Assembly: GCA_959606905.1 (NCBI GenBank)
Contig: CAUHML010000024.1
Coordinates: 1-43,751 of the forward strand
Origin: an uncultured Bacteroides sp.
GTDB taxonomy: Bacteria; Bacteroidota; Bacteroidia; Bacteroidales; Bacteroidaceae
Direction of reading: 5' to 3'
DNA length: 43,751 nucleotides
A program made the position numbers and the translations under genes. Positions 1 to 7,177 of the stretch are shown in pieces (positions within the stretch are counted from its first letter, which is position 1; each line of letters starts with the position of its first letter). The notes below the pieces were generated by a model. That model made no database searches and was not told where the DNA came from. It saw nothing but the letters and a program-made list of their open reading frames with translations.

Positions 1-33
1 AGTCGTTTCATCCTTTTTATTCTTGATTCTTAT

Positions 34-74
34 TGATTGAGTTCTTGCAGAACTCGGTCATGTTTTTCTCTTTT
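34..74 (+). terminator. hairpin with T-rich tail, probable terminator of a gene left of the window
   Basis: Bases 34-44 pair with 50-60 as an 11-bp stem (two G-U pairs at the base) around the loop TTGCA. A T-rich stretch (TGTTTTTCTCTTTT) follows at once. This is the shape of an intrinsic terminator. It lies 68 bases before the first precursor gene, so it either ends an upstream transcript or acts as an attenuator in that gene's leader. The sequence does not decide between the two. Confidence 0.5.
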
Positions 75-127
75 CAAACTTTTGCCCTCTTACAGAATAA
101 GAAGTCTGGCAAAACAAGAAAAAAAAG

Positions 128-517
128 ATGACAAAGAAAGTTTATACAAAGCCGGAGCTGAAAAGCGAGGCTTTCGTGCCGCAAACGCATGTGGCTGCTT
201 GTGGAGATAGTGGAACTGTTTATAAGTTTACTTGTGATGCACCAAGAGGAACGTTGTATTATTTTAGAGATAAGCCTGCTTCTGGTTCACAACCCACTAT
301 AGGAAATCGAGGTATTTGGCTAGGAAACTATCATCCATGTAGTGCATTTCATGAAGCCGAAGCCCAATCTGGTTTTTATTGGGGATATGTTGATTACAAC
401 CATAATCAGATATTTGAGAAAAGTGAATTAGTCATTGTTTGGAGAGGACAAAAGGGCTGGGAGGGTCACGCCACCAAGAACCTTGACATAAATTCTTGGG
501 AAACTGCTAAATCCTAA
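128..517 (+). CDS. candidate RiPP precursor A1 (VAAC-leader protein)
   Basis: This 129-residue protein matches no enzyme family I recognise. Residues 1-25 read like a leader: lysine-rich start, KPEL (8-11), SEAF (13-16), P18, then VAAC ending at Cys25. The same spaced pattern opens the next gene. There is no hydrophobic signal peptide, so VAAC is not a normal lipobox and may be a cleavage or recognition site. The remainder is rich in Gly, Tyr, Trp, Asn and His, has Cys25, Cys36 and Cys71, and ends in Ser129. The start follows an A-rich run, as is usual in Bacteroidales. Its position ahead of radical SAM, PqqD, kinase, peptidase and exporter genes supports a peptide substrate role. The core boundaries and modification are unknown; a small cell-surface protein is the alternative. 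Confidence 0.7.
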   Translation: MTKKVYTKPELKSEAFVPQTHVAACGDSGTVYKFTCDAPRGTLYYFRDKPASGSQPTIGNRGIWLGNYHPCSAFHEAEAQSGFYWGYVDYNHNQIFEKSELVIVWRGQKGWEGHATKNLDINSWETAKS

Positions 518-857
518 TCGGTAAATAAAACAGTAAATAGCAATCTTATTCATTTATTTCAATCTTGATTCCTAACGCTTAGATAAATTTATTGATTCTC
601 ATTAATAGAAATAGAGATTAAATAATATATGATCAGACTACTGGAGGAACTAAGTCAGAATATCGTTTGAGCTGCAAAGAATTAGTGTAATGAAAAGGAA
701 AATGAAAGGATCATATTGTAGATGGTAAATCGCAATATATCAATTATTTCAAAATTCTTTCACACCGGAGTTTCTCCGGGACCCAATCACTATTTCGCTT
801 CAAACCTTTTCTGATTTCCTTTCCTCCGAAACAGGAATCAAAAAAGAAAAAAATAGT
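518..857. other. 340-base gap between the two precursor genes
   Basis: I see no protein gene here. The stretch is AT-rich. A TCTTGATTC word at 563-571 also occurs at 21-29 ahead of the first precursor, a weak hint that the precursor genes arose by duplication with upstream DNA. The right end holds the hairpin at 765-779 and a pyrimidine-rich then A-rich leader into the second precursor. No convincing TAnnTTTG promoter was found. Confidence 0.4.
765..779 (+). repeat. 6-bp hairpin in the leader of precursor A2
   Basis: CCGGAG (765-770) pairs with CTCCGG (774-779) around a TTT loop, 78 bases before the start codon. No T-run follows, so it is unlikely to be an intrinsic terminator. The first precursor has a hairpin at nearly the same distance (72 bases), and both hairpins are followed by a TTTC-CTT-CAAAC-TTTT type stretch, which suggests a shared untranslated leader. 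Confidence 0.4.
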
Positions 858-1253
858 ATGAAGAAAGATTATCAAAAACCGATGCTTATTAGCGAAGAGT
901 TCATTCCGAACGAATATGTAGCTGCATGCTATAACTTTAAAGCACTATTTCATTGTCATTATGGAGAAAACAATACAAACAATCATGGAGAACCATGCGC
1001 TACAACCTATGTAGATATTAATGGTATCCATGCTACAGGGCACGAAGGGACTATAGAAAAATGGGGTATACCTATTCTCAATATTGATTGGAATGGATTC
1101 GATTTAAGTGACGCAAAAGTAGGTGACAAGATTAGAGGCATCAAGTGGACTAGCTATGATACAGTAAATAACACTGGAGAATACAATCATCAAGGTTGGG
1201 GTGAAATCAGATCTGCTGTTGAAGAAATACCAGGTCGTCCTAACCACTCTTAA
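858..1253 (+). CDS. candidate RiPP precursor A2 (VAAC-leader protein)
   Basis: This 131-residue protein is related to the previous one. Its first 24 residues carry KPML (7-10), SEEF (12-15), P17 and VAAC ending at Cys24, spaced as in the neighbour. Cysteines lie at 24, 33 and 47. The third sits in a Pro-Cys-small residue context (PCAT) matching PCSA of the first protein. The C-terminal part is rich in Gly, Asn, Trp and His, has a GWG motif near the end, and terminates in Ser131. No signal peptide, membrane segment or enzyme motif is visible. Leader conservation with diverged downstream sequence is the pattern expected of RiPP precursors sharing one maturation apparatus. Its chemistry cannot be read from sequence. 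Confidence 0.7.
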   Translation: MKKDYQKPMLISEEFIPNEYVAACYNFKALFHCHYGENNTNNHGEPCATTYVDINGIHATGHEGTIEKWGIPILNIDWNGFDLSDAKVGDKIRGIKWTSYDTVNNTGEYNHQGWGEIRSAVEEIPGRPNHS

Positions 1254-1287
1254 GACATTCCCCTATTTATGAAATTCGCATCAAATA

Positions 1288-1327
1288 ACAGTATAGACTT
1301 GGACCTTAAAAGTAAAGTCTATACTGT
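1288..1327. repeat. 13-bp perfect inverted repeat after precursor A2
   Basis: ACAGTATAGACTT (1288-1300) is the reverse complement of 1315-1327, with a 14-base loop. It starts 35 bases after the stop codon of the second precursor. No U-tract follows, so it could be a 3'-end stabilising hairpin or a partial terminator that lowers read-through from precursor genes into the enzyme genes. Confidence 0.5.
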
Positions 1328-1406
1328 AAACCTCTCAAATTAGGGTTCTAAAATATCTATCTTCGCTGCGAATCAAAATTTACGAATTATGCAAAGCAAT
1401 GAAGAC

Positions 1407-1435
1407 CTTGAAAGATTCTACTTTCCCTATCTTTG
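1407..1435 (+). promoter_or_regulatory. possible promoter for the maturation operon
   Basis: TATCTTTG at 1428-1435 fits the Bacteroides -7 consensus TAnnTTTG exactly. The upstream CTTG at 1407-1410 is a poor -33 element and the 17-base spacing is short of the usual 19-21. It would give a leader of roughly 265 bases before the radical SAM start. This is a weak call from a motif match only. Confidence 0.25.
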
Positions 1436-1708
1436 GGTCTATCATCGTAAAATATAGACTTGGTTGTATGCCAATAGTTAAAAATCAATCGAATTTGATA
1501 ATATCTTTTTGTGAGATGCCAATTCTGGTGCCTTATAAAAAGGATATGCTCTAAATTAAGTATTAACTTTTGTTGAGCTTCAAAAAGGGAAGATAATCTA
1601 TATATTTTCCATCGAGACAAATTTCGGTAACATATACGACCACGGAAGTAAATGAAATCCAATACACTAGACTCAAAAACTTTTCTTTGAAAAAAAATCA
1701 TTATCCTA

Positions 1709-2812
1709 GTGGAATCCCTGCAAGACATAAACCCTGTGGAACGGGCATTGGTGAACAAAGCGACGGCAAACCGTACTCCGATCAATGCCACTATTGAATT
1801 GACACCGACGTGCAATTTCCGTTGTGATATGTGCTATATCCGCATGGAGAAGTCACAAGCCGAGAAAAGAGGAGGATTACGGAGCATAGAGGAATGGCTG
1901 CACATTGCCGACCAGCTACAGGAAATAGGAACGCTCTTCATCTTACTGACAGGAGGCGAGCCCCTACTCTATCCTGATTTCAAAGAATTATATATCCGGC
2001 TGAAAGAAAAAGGATTCATCCTCACCATCAATACAAACGCGACTTTGATAGATGACGAAACAGTACGTCTGTTTCAACGTTTGAAACCCCGGAGGGTGAA
2101 TGTCTCGTTATATGGTGTGACCAACGGAACTTATCTCAATCTGTGCCACGCGACAAACGGTTTCGACCGTTGCCTGGAAGGACTGAAACGATTAAAAGAA
2201 TATGGCATAGATACCAAACTGAACCTCACCTTGACACGACAAAATATAAAAGAACACCGGCAAATGCTGGAACTAGCTGACGAATGGGACTTACCTATGC
2301 TGACCAACAGTTACATTTCAGTCTATTCACGGCCGGGATGCGCCACCACGCTACCCCTTGATACGTGCCGCCCCGTACCGGATGAAGTGGCACATGCCGA
2401 GGTTGAGGCACTGGAACATAAATATGGCAAGGAATACACATCATACGCCACTCATGTCCTCCAGCAATTGGAACGTGGAGAATCTCCCGTACCTGCTGAA
2501 GGCATCGGACTTGCCTGCCGGGCAGGTAAAAGTTCCGCATGGATCAACTGGCAGGGCGTCATGACTCCGTGCGTCGATATGGAAACACCAGCCGTTTCGC
2601 TACTTTCCACAACCGTAAGCGATGCCTGGAAACAAATAGTAACCAAATGCGAACAACTTCCGTTCCATAAAGAATGCGCAGGTTGTACCTTACGCTCTAT
2701 CTGTGATGTCTGCTATGCCAATGCCCGCAATGAAAAAGAGCAATGCGGCGGCATCGGCTACCTTTGCCGCATTGCAAAAAGTAAAAAGAAACAAATGAAA
2801 GGAAGTCTATAA
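1709..2812 (+). CDS. radical SAM/SPASM peptide maturase 1
   Basis: This 367-residue protein has the radical SAM CxxxCxxC cluster at Cys35, Cys39 and Cys42, a GGEPLLYP motif typical of the SAM-binding strand, and a C-terminal SPASM region with CRAGKSS, TPC and a CxxC-type cysteine array. SPASM proteins hold extra Fe-S clusters and modify ribosomal peptides by radical chemistry, such as thioether or C-C crosslinks or epimerisation. The start is a GTG: the frame is closed by a TGA at 1688 and there is no ATG in between. The next gene is a paralogue with the same cysteine spacing, 35 bases on. No RRE domain is obvious, so the separate PqqD-like proteins may present the substrate. The bond formed is unknown. 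Confidence 0.92.
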   Translation: MESLQDINPVERALVNKATANRTPINATIELTPTCNFRCDMCYIRMEKSQAEKRGGLRSIEEWLHIADQLQEIGTLFILLTGGEPLLYPDFKELYIRLKEKGFILTINTNATLIDDETVRLFQRLKPRRVNVSLYGVTNGTYLNLCHATNGFDRCLEGLKRLKEYGIDTKLNLTLTRQNIKEHRQMLELADEWDLPMLTNSYISVYSRPGCATTLPLDTCRPVPDEVAHAEVEALEHKYGKEYTSYATHVLQQLERGESPVPAEGIGLACRAGKSSAWINWQGVMTPCVDMETPAVSLLSTTVSDAWKQIVTKCEQLPFHKECAGCTLRSICDVCYANARNEKEQCGGIGYLCRIAKSKKKQMKGSL

Positions 2813-2847
2813 AGACTTTTCTCATAAATACATATACATTCCAAGTT

Positions 2848-3954
2848 ATGGATCATCTTCACGATGCCAACCTTTTGGAACGGGCATTGGTGGACAAAGC
2901 CAATCAGAGCCGTGTCCCGATCACTACCAACTTCGAGCTGACTCCCACCTGTACGCTCAACTGCGACATGTGCTTCATACGCACCGAACGCAGCGTGGTG
3001 GAACGGCACGGAGGTTTGTCGCCTTTGCAACAATGGCTCGACTGGGCAGAACAACTTCAAGACATGGGTACACTCTTCATCCTTCTCACCGGAGGTGAAC
3101 CGATGCTCTATCCACACTTCAAGGAGCTGTACACCCGGCTGCGCGAAATGGGATTCATCCTGACTCTCAATACGAACGGCACACTCATCGACAACGAAAT
3201 GGTACGCATCTTGCAGACCCACAAGCCGCGGCGGATAAACGTCACCCTGTATGGAGACAGCAGAGAAACTTACGGACGCTTGTGCCACAATCCGCAAGGA
3301 TACACCCTGTGCATGGAAGCCCTGAAACGGTTGAAAAAGGCAGACATTGATGTGAAACTGAACGTAAGTATCGTACGAAAGAATGAAAAAGATTACGACG
3401 AGATCATCCGTCTGGCCCAGCATCTGGACATTCCGGCAGAAGTAAACTCATACATGTTTCCTCTCTCACGCCCCGAATGCGGAAGTCTGCGTAACATTCT
3501 AACTGAAAGACTGGATGCCGACGAGGCGGCCCGCATCGAGATGCAATATATGGAGTACAAAAAAGGGAATGACATGGCACGATACATGCACGACTTGAAA
3601 TATACGCTTGCCCATGTGGAAGGAACACGAGCCTGCTCTTTGGAGTGCAGAGCTGCCAAGAGTTCATGCTGGATCAACTGGCAAGGCATCCTCACCCCCT
3701 GTGTGATGCTGGATCAACCGGCCGTTGACCTGAAAAAGATTCCGATGACAACTGCATGGCAACAACTTTTAGAAGAAGCCAAGGAACTGGTATCCCATAC
3801 CGAATGCGAGGGTTGCCACCTTCGTCCCGTATGCAACGTATGCTATGCCGCCGCACACTGTGAAAAAACAATCACCGGAAGCATGGACTATCTTTGCCAG
3901 ATGGCGAAAGCCAAAGAACGGATCATTACGAATTATCCCCCCGTAATACATTAA
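2848..3954 (+). CDS. radical SAM/SPASM peptide maturase 2
   Basis: This 368-residue protein is a close paralogue of the preceding gene. The radical SAM cysteines are at the same residues (35, 39, 42), the start is alike (ERALV-KA), there is a GGEPMLYP motif, and the SPASM end has CRAAKSS, TPC, CEGCHLRPVC and a final Cys near the C-terminus. Two enzymes beside two precursors suggests either one enzyme per substrate or two sequential modifications. The kinase-like gene starts 12 bases after the stop, so the genes are very likely co-transcribed. Identity as a radical SAM/SPASM protein is clear; substrate assignment is inference from context. Confidence 0.92.
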   Translation: MDHLHDANLLERALVDKANQSRVPITTNFELTPTCTLNCDMCFIRTERSVVERHGGLSPLQQWLDWAEQLQDMGTLFILLTGGEPMLYPHFKELYTRLREMGFILTLNTNGTLIDNEMVRILQTHKPRRINVTLYGDSRETYGRLCHNPQGYTLCMEALKRLKKADIDVKLNVSIVRKNEKDYDEIIRLAQHLDIPAEVNSYMFPLSRPECGSLRNILTERLDADEAARIEMQYMEYKKGNDMARYMHDLKYTLAHVEGTRACSLECRAAKSSCWINWQGILTPCVMLDQPAVDLKKIPMTTAWQQLLEEAKELVSHTECEGCHLRPVCNVCYAAAHCEKTITGSMDYLCQMAKAKERIITNYPPVIH

Positions 3955-3966
3955 AAACTGAAGATT

Positions 3967-4842
3967 GTGAGACTGAATATCGGCCCGCTAACGATTGAAT
4001 TGTCAGGAGTGACAGAACAGGAGATTCCTGTTAACAGCCGTTTGTTTCTCGACCATAAACCCGCTACCAAAGAAGCGGACCGGTACTATACATTCTATTT
4101 TGTCAACCGTCTGCCTTTGCCGTCCAACGACTGGCAGATCACATTCCAACGCAACGACATCGTAGTTTTCCGGAAGGAAGAACAAGAAACACGCCTGCTG
4201 GCTGTAGGAAACCTGAATGCCTGCTATGCTCTCTATCAGGAAAGAAACGAAAGAGATGCCAACATCTATTTCATCGAAGGTCTGAAAAGAGAACTGCAAA
4301 CAGATACCCTGTTCATTTCCTGCCTGTGCCTGGAACGTCCTTTATCTGTCCAGGGATGTTACATACTACATTGTACTTTTCTGGATTATCGTGGGCAAGC
4401 CATCTTATTCAGTGGTCCTAGCGGCATTGGCAAATCGACGCATGCCAACCTGTGGTGCCGGCATATTCCCGGCACCCAGGTACTCAATGGCGACCGTGCC
4501 CTGCTCTGTCCACTTCCAAACGGCGACTACGAGATAACGGGATGGCCTGTATGCGGTTCCAGCGGTATCTGTCACAATGAACGCCGCCCGTTGGAGGCCA
4601 TTGTATTCATCGAACAGGCATCTGATAACACCATCCGTCCCCAGACAGCCATGAAGCATTTCAAAGCTCTCTGCTCGCAGGTTACAATCAACTGGTGGAA
4701 TCCAAAGCTCACCGGCAAAGCACTCGACGATCTGCAGGTTTTGACCAGACAGACAAGCATCAGCACCTATGCGTGCAACATGAATCCGGAAGCAGCCTTC
4801 ACCCTGCACAGGTATCTGACCAAACTGGAAATTATCCGATAA
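3967..4842 (+). CDS. HprK-related peptide kinase
   Basis: This 291-residue protein carries a P-loop GPSGIGKST at about residues 150-158 and a downstream NGDRALL (174-180), which matches the second catalytic motif of HPr kinase-like enzymes. It lacks the full N-terminal domain of true HPr kinase. The family occurs with PqqD-like proteins in peptide clusters. In paeninodin-type lasso-peptide loci such a kinase phosphorylates the C-terminal serine of the precursor. Both candidate precursors here end in serine. NCBI also has HprK-related kinase families paired with PqqD proteins near polysaccharide loci, which fits the capsule genes downstream. GTG start; the next gene follows after 18 bases. Catalytic activity is inferred. 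Confidence 0.82.
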   Translation: MRLNIGPLTIELSGVTEQEIPVNSRLFLDHKPATKEADRYYTFYFVNRLPLPSNDWQITFQRNDIVVFRKEEQETRLLAVGNLNACYALYQERNERDANIYFIEGLKRELQTDTLFISCLCLERPLSVQGCYILHCTFLDYRGQAILFSGPSGIGKSTHANLWCRHIPGTQVLNGDRALLCPLPNGDYEITGWPVCGSSGICHNERRPLEAIVFIEQASDNTIRPQTAMKHFKALCSQVTINWWNPKLTGKALDDLQVLTRQTSISTYACNMNPEAAFTLHRYLTKLEIIR

Positions 4843-4860
4843 TGTGAAATACGCCCCATT

Positions 4861-5301
4861 ATGAAGACTGTCGATACGAAAGAATACATATCCATGCTGC
4901 GTACCCTCATTGAGGAAGGAAAGCAGGTGAGCATGATCATCTCGGGCAGCAGCATGGCTCCATTCCTGATCCACGCAAGAGACCACATCTGCCTGAAAAG
5001 CCCCTCCGGTGAACTTCGGAAAGGAGATATGGTGTTCTATCAGCGAAGCAACGGTGAATATGTCATGCACCGTATTTATAATGTTAAAAATGAAGAATAT
5101 TATCTTATCGGTGACGCCCAGACTGTCATCGAAGGTCCAATTCAAAGAGAACAGATTTTCGCCATCATTATCAAGGTGAAGCGAAAAGGGAAATGGATAG
5201 TTCCAGAAGATTTCCAGTGGAAATTCTTCGCCCACATATGGCCGAACATAATTCCTTTACGCAGGACCATCATTAAAACATATCGTTTTTTCAAAAGATG
5301 A
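4861..5301 (+). CDS. S26-type signal-peptidase-like protease (Ser/His dyad)
   Basis: This 146-residue protein has SGSSMAPFL, giving the presumed nucleophile Ser31, then a KGDMVFY box (54-60), HRI with His70, and a GDAQ motif. Signal peptidase I of most bacteria uses Ser and Lys. An HRI in place of KRV is the pattern of ER-type or SipW-like enzymes, which use Ser and His. It is short, and its C-terminal 30 residues are hydrophobic and basic rather than a clear membrane helix. In this setting it is the best candidate to remove the leader, possibly at the VAAC site. It overlaps the next gene by ATGA, indicating translational coupling. A LexA/S24-like role is unlikely, since no DNA-binding domain is present. 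Confidence 0.75.
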   Translation: MKTVDTKEYISMLRTLIEEGKQVSMIISGSSMAPFLIHARDHICLKSPSGELRKGDMVFYQRSNGEYVMHRIYNVKNEEYYLIGDAQTVIEGPIQREQIFAIIIKVKRKGKWIVPEDFQWKFFAHIWPNIIPLRRTIIKTYRFFKR

Positions 5302-5579
5302 AAAGAACCAAAGAATTTATCAAACGAAACATAGCCGGAGAAATCGTACTGGTTCCTTCCGGACAGACCGCCCGAGAGTTCAACGGAATGGTCACCCTGA
5401 CCGAAACCGGAGAATTTATCTGGGAGCATATCGAAGAAGCAGAAAGCTTCAACCATCTAGTACTGTTGATTCTGGAGGAATACGAAGTGGATAAAGACAC
5501 CGCATCGCAAGATGCCGCAGGATTTATCATGCAACTGCTGCAAGCCGGCATGATCCGTCCCACAGGTATAAACTGGTAA
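5298..5579 (+). CDS. PqqD-like peptide chaperone 1
   Basis: This 93-residue protein fits the PqqD family (RiPP recognition element fold): an N-terminal beta segment ending in VLVPSG, LTETGEFIWEHIE in the middle, and helices built around EEYEVDKDTASQDAAGFI and LLQAGMI. PqqD-type proteins bind the leader peptide and deliver it to radical SAM enzymes, the kinase or the peptidase. Its start codon overlaps the stop of the peptidase gene, so the two products are probably made in similar amounts. A second PqqD-like gene follows after 236 bases. Confidence 0.85.
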   Translation: MKRTKEFIKRNIAGEIVLVPSGQTAREFNGMVTLTETGEFIWEHIEEAESFNHLVLLILEEYEVDKDTASQDAAGFIMQLLQAGMIRPTGINW

Positions 5580-5815
5580 ACAGTAATCTGTTCAATTCAG
5601 ATATGACAAACAATACAATAAGAAATGTTAGAAGAGAGATTCGTTTTCTTCGCGAGAAGCGCCGGATCTGTAAAAAATGTTAGATCAGGTAAGTTCAAGA
5701 CCCTATGTTATCAGCGGATAATAGAATGAACTTACATTTTATTCCCCATTACATCTGCCTGTGAAGGTCGATGTAATTTTAACTATAAATAGGATAATGC
5801 AATAATATAAAGACA
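5580..5815. other. 236-base structured gap between the PqqD genes
   Basis: Most genes around it are packed tightly, so this gap stands out. It holds two inverted repeats: TAAGTTCA with TGAACTTA around 5692-5738, and ATTACATC with GATGTAAT around 5751-5780. The word AAATGTTAG occurs twice (from 5623 and from 5667). Two tiny frames are present, 5603-5683 (26 codons, Arg/Lys-rich, ending CKKC) and 5625-5729 (34 codons). Neither resembles a known family. It may be an untranslated regulatory leader or a site of gene loss. Confidence 0.35.
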
Positions 5816-6085
5816 ATGAGACTCAATTCTAATTTAATTCTTCGCCAAGTAGGTGGAGAATATATGATTGTCAATCCGTTTTCTGAAACCATGGATATGG
5901 CACAGGTCTATTCCTTGAATGAAACAGCCGCCTGGTTATGGAAACAATTGGAAAACAAGGAATTCACGGTAGATGAAGCCGGAGCACTGCTGTGCAATGA
6001 ATATGAAGTAAATAAAGATACAGCCCGAAACGATGCCAACGAGCTGTGCCGACAATGGTTAGAAACTGGGTTAGCCATAGAATAA
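5816..6085 (+). CDS. PqqD-like peptide chaperone 2
   Basis: This 89-residue PqqD-family protein has LRQVGGEYMIVNP at the start, LNETAAWLWKQLE in the middle and CNEYEVNKDTARNDANELC towards the end, paralogous to the first PqqD-like protein. Two leader-binding proteins in one cluster fit two substrates or two client enzymes, for example one for radical SAM chemistry and one for the kinase or nucleotidyltransferase. It sits 9 bases ahead of the nucleotidyltransferase gene and is likely translated together with it. Confidence 0.85.
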   Translation: MRLNSNLILRQVGGEYMIVNPFSETMDMAQVYSLNETAAWLWKQLENKEFTVDEAGALLCNEYEVNKDTARNDANELCRQWLETGLAIE

Positions 6086-6094
6086 GACAAAAAG

Positions 6095-7177
6095 ATGATC
6101 TCAGCCCCATTACAAAAGGCTTTCATGCTTTTGCTAAGGCAAGGACTGTGGGACCGGCAGGAAGACTGTTCCGCCCTTTTTCCTCTAGATGAAAAGGAAT
6201 GGAATGAAATTCACAGCATGGCAAGAAAACAAACCGTACAAGGCATTATTTACGATGGCATCCGCCTGTTGCCGACTGAAGCCGTACCTCCCCGGAAGGT
6301 ATTGCTTGGCTGGATGGTGGAAGTTGACACCTTGGAACGGGTGAACCGGCAACACCGGGAAACGATTAAAGCCCTCCAACAGATTTATGTACAATCACCT
6401 TCTATCCCTTTCCTGCTGCTAAAAGGGATAGGGACAGCTGACTTCTACCCTCATCCGGAACATCGCATAGCCGGAGACATCGACCTGTGGTTCGGAAACA
6501 AGACACAAACCGAACAAGCCAACCAACGGATGGAAAAATTAGGATTACCGATAAAAAGAGGAACCAATGGTGAGGCTTCCTGTCTGATAAACAGAGTTCT
6601 GATTGAACATCACAGCAGGCTGATAGAGTTGCACAACCCTTTCCTCCAAAAAGAAATCCGCCAATGGGAAGCGGGGGTCTTTACCAACAGCCAAGGCAAA
6701 CTTCCGAGCGAAGCGAATCATCTATTACTTTCCACCCACATATTGAAGCATCTTATCAATGAAGGGATCGGACTACGACAATTGTGTGATATAGCCATGG
6801 CTTTTAACGCATTACATTCTGTTACAAACAAAAACGAATTAGAGTGTATCTGTCGCAAATGGCACATTCACCGGTGGAACCGGTTACTTTATGCCCTATT
6901 GATAAAATATCTTGGCGTGCCGGCCGACCTTTTACCATTCAGTACCAGTCTCTGTCCGGACAAGTTAATGCAAGAGATTTGGGAAAGTGGCAATTTTGGA
7001 CATGGAGACGAACGTTACGGTGAACGTCCCACCGGGAAATGGGCGAACAAACGATACACGTTGAAGCGGATCTTTCACAAAATGCACTTATCGTTAGGTT
7101 ATGCTTTCGACGAAACTTTCTGGTGGCTGGCCGGATTAGCCCTCTTACGTTTCAAGGAAATGATAAAAAAGAAATGA
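6095..7177 (+). CDS. nucleotidyltransferase family protein (PF14907 type)
   Basis: This 360-residue protein has LLLKGIGTADFYP followed by a GDIDLWF motif at about residues 127-133, where the two aspartates would bind metal as in DNA polymerase beta-fold nucleotidyltransferases. The KG-x-P-x-R-x-GDIDL layout is that of the uncharacterised PF14907 family. Members occur in lasso-peptide and other RiPP clusters with HprK-like kinases and PqqD-like proteins. It could transfer a nucleotide or phosphate group to the peptide, or extend a phosphate placed by the kinase. It overlaps the ABC gene by ATGA. The reaction is not known from sequence. Confidence 0.8.
   Translation: MISAPLQKAFMLLLRQGLWDRQEDCSALFPLDEKEWNEIHSMARKQTVQGIIYDGIRLLPTEAVPPRKVLLGWMVEVDTLERVNRQHRETIKALQQIYVQSPSIPFLLLKGIGTADFYPHPEHRIAGDIDLWFGNKTQTEQANQRMEKLGLPIKRGTNGEASCLINRVLIEHHSRLIELHNPFLQKEIRQWEAGVFTNSQGKLPSEANHLLLSTHILKHLINEGIGLRQLCDIAMAFNALHSVTNKNELECICRKWHIHRWNRLLYALLIKYLGVPADLLPFSTSLCPDKLMQEIWESGNFGHGDERYGERPTGKWANKRYTLKRIFHKMHLSLGYAFDETFWWLAGLALLRFKEMIKKK

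Larger units (their letters stand above)
1254..1708. other. 455-base gap before the first radical SAM gene
   Basis: The gap holds a 13-bp inverted repeat (1288-1327) just after the second precursor and one small open frame (1399-1554, 51 codons, ATG to TAA). That frame's product has hydrophobic patches and two cysteines, and I cannot assign it to any family. A TATCTTTG box at 1428-1435 inside it matches the Bacteroides -7 element. The small frame is probably chance, or a decayed gene. Confidence 0.35.

Noticed and set aside
128..205. VAAC read as a lipobox, making the precursors lipoproteins
   Set aside because: Residues 1-21 are charged and polar with no hydrophobic core, so Sec/LspA processing is unlikely.
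1387..1815. 142-codon minus-strand open frame
   Set aside because: It runs antisense over the radical SAM start, has low-complexity composition and matches no family pattern.
4405..5235. 276-codon minus-strand open frame
   Set aside because: It is fully antisense to the kinase and peptidase genes, whose motifs are clear.
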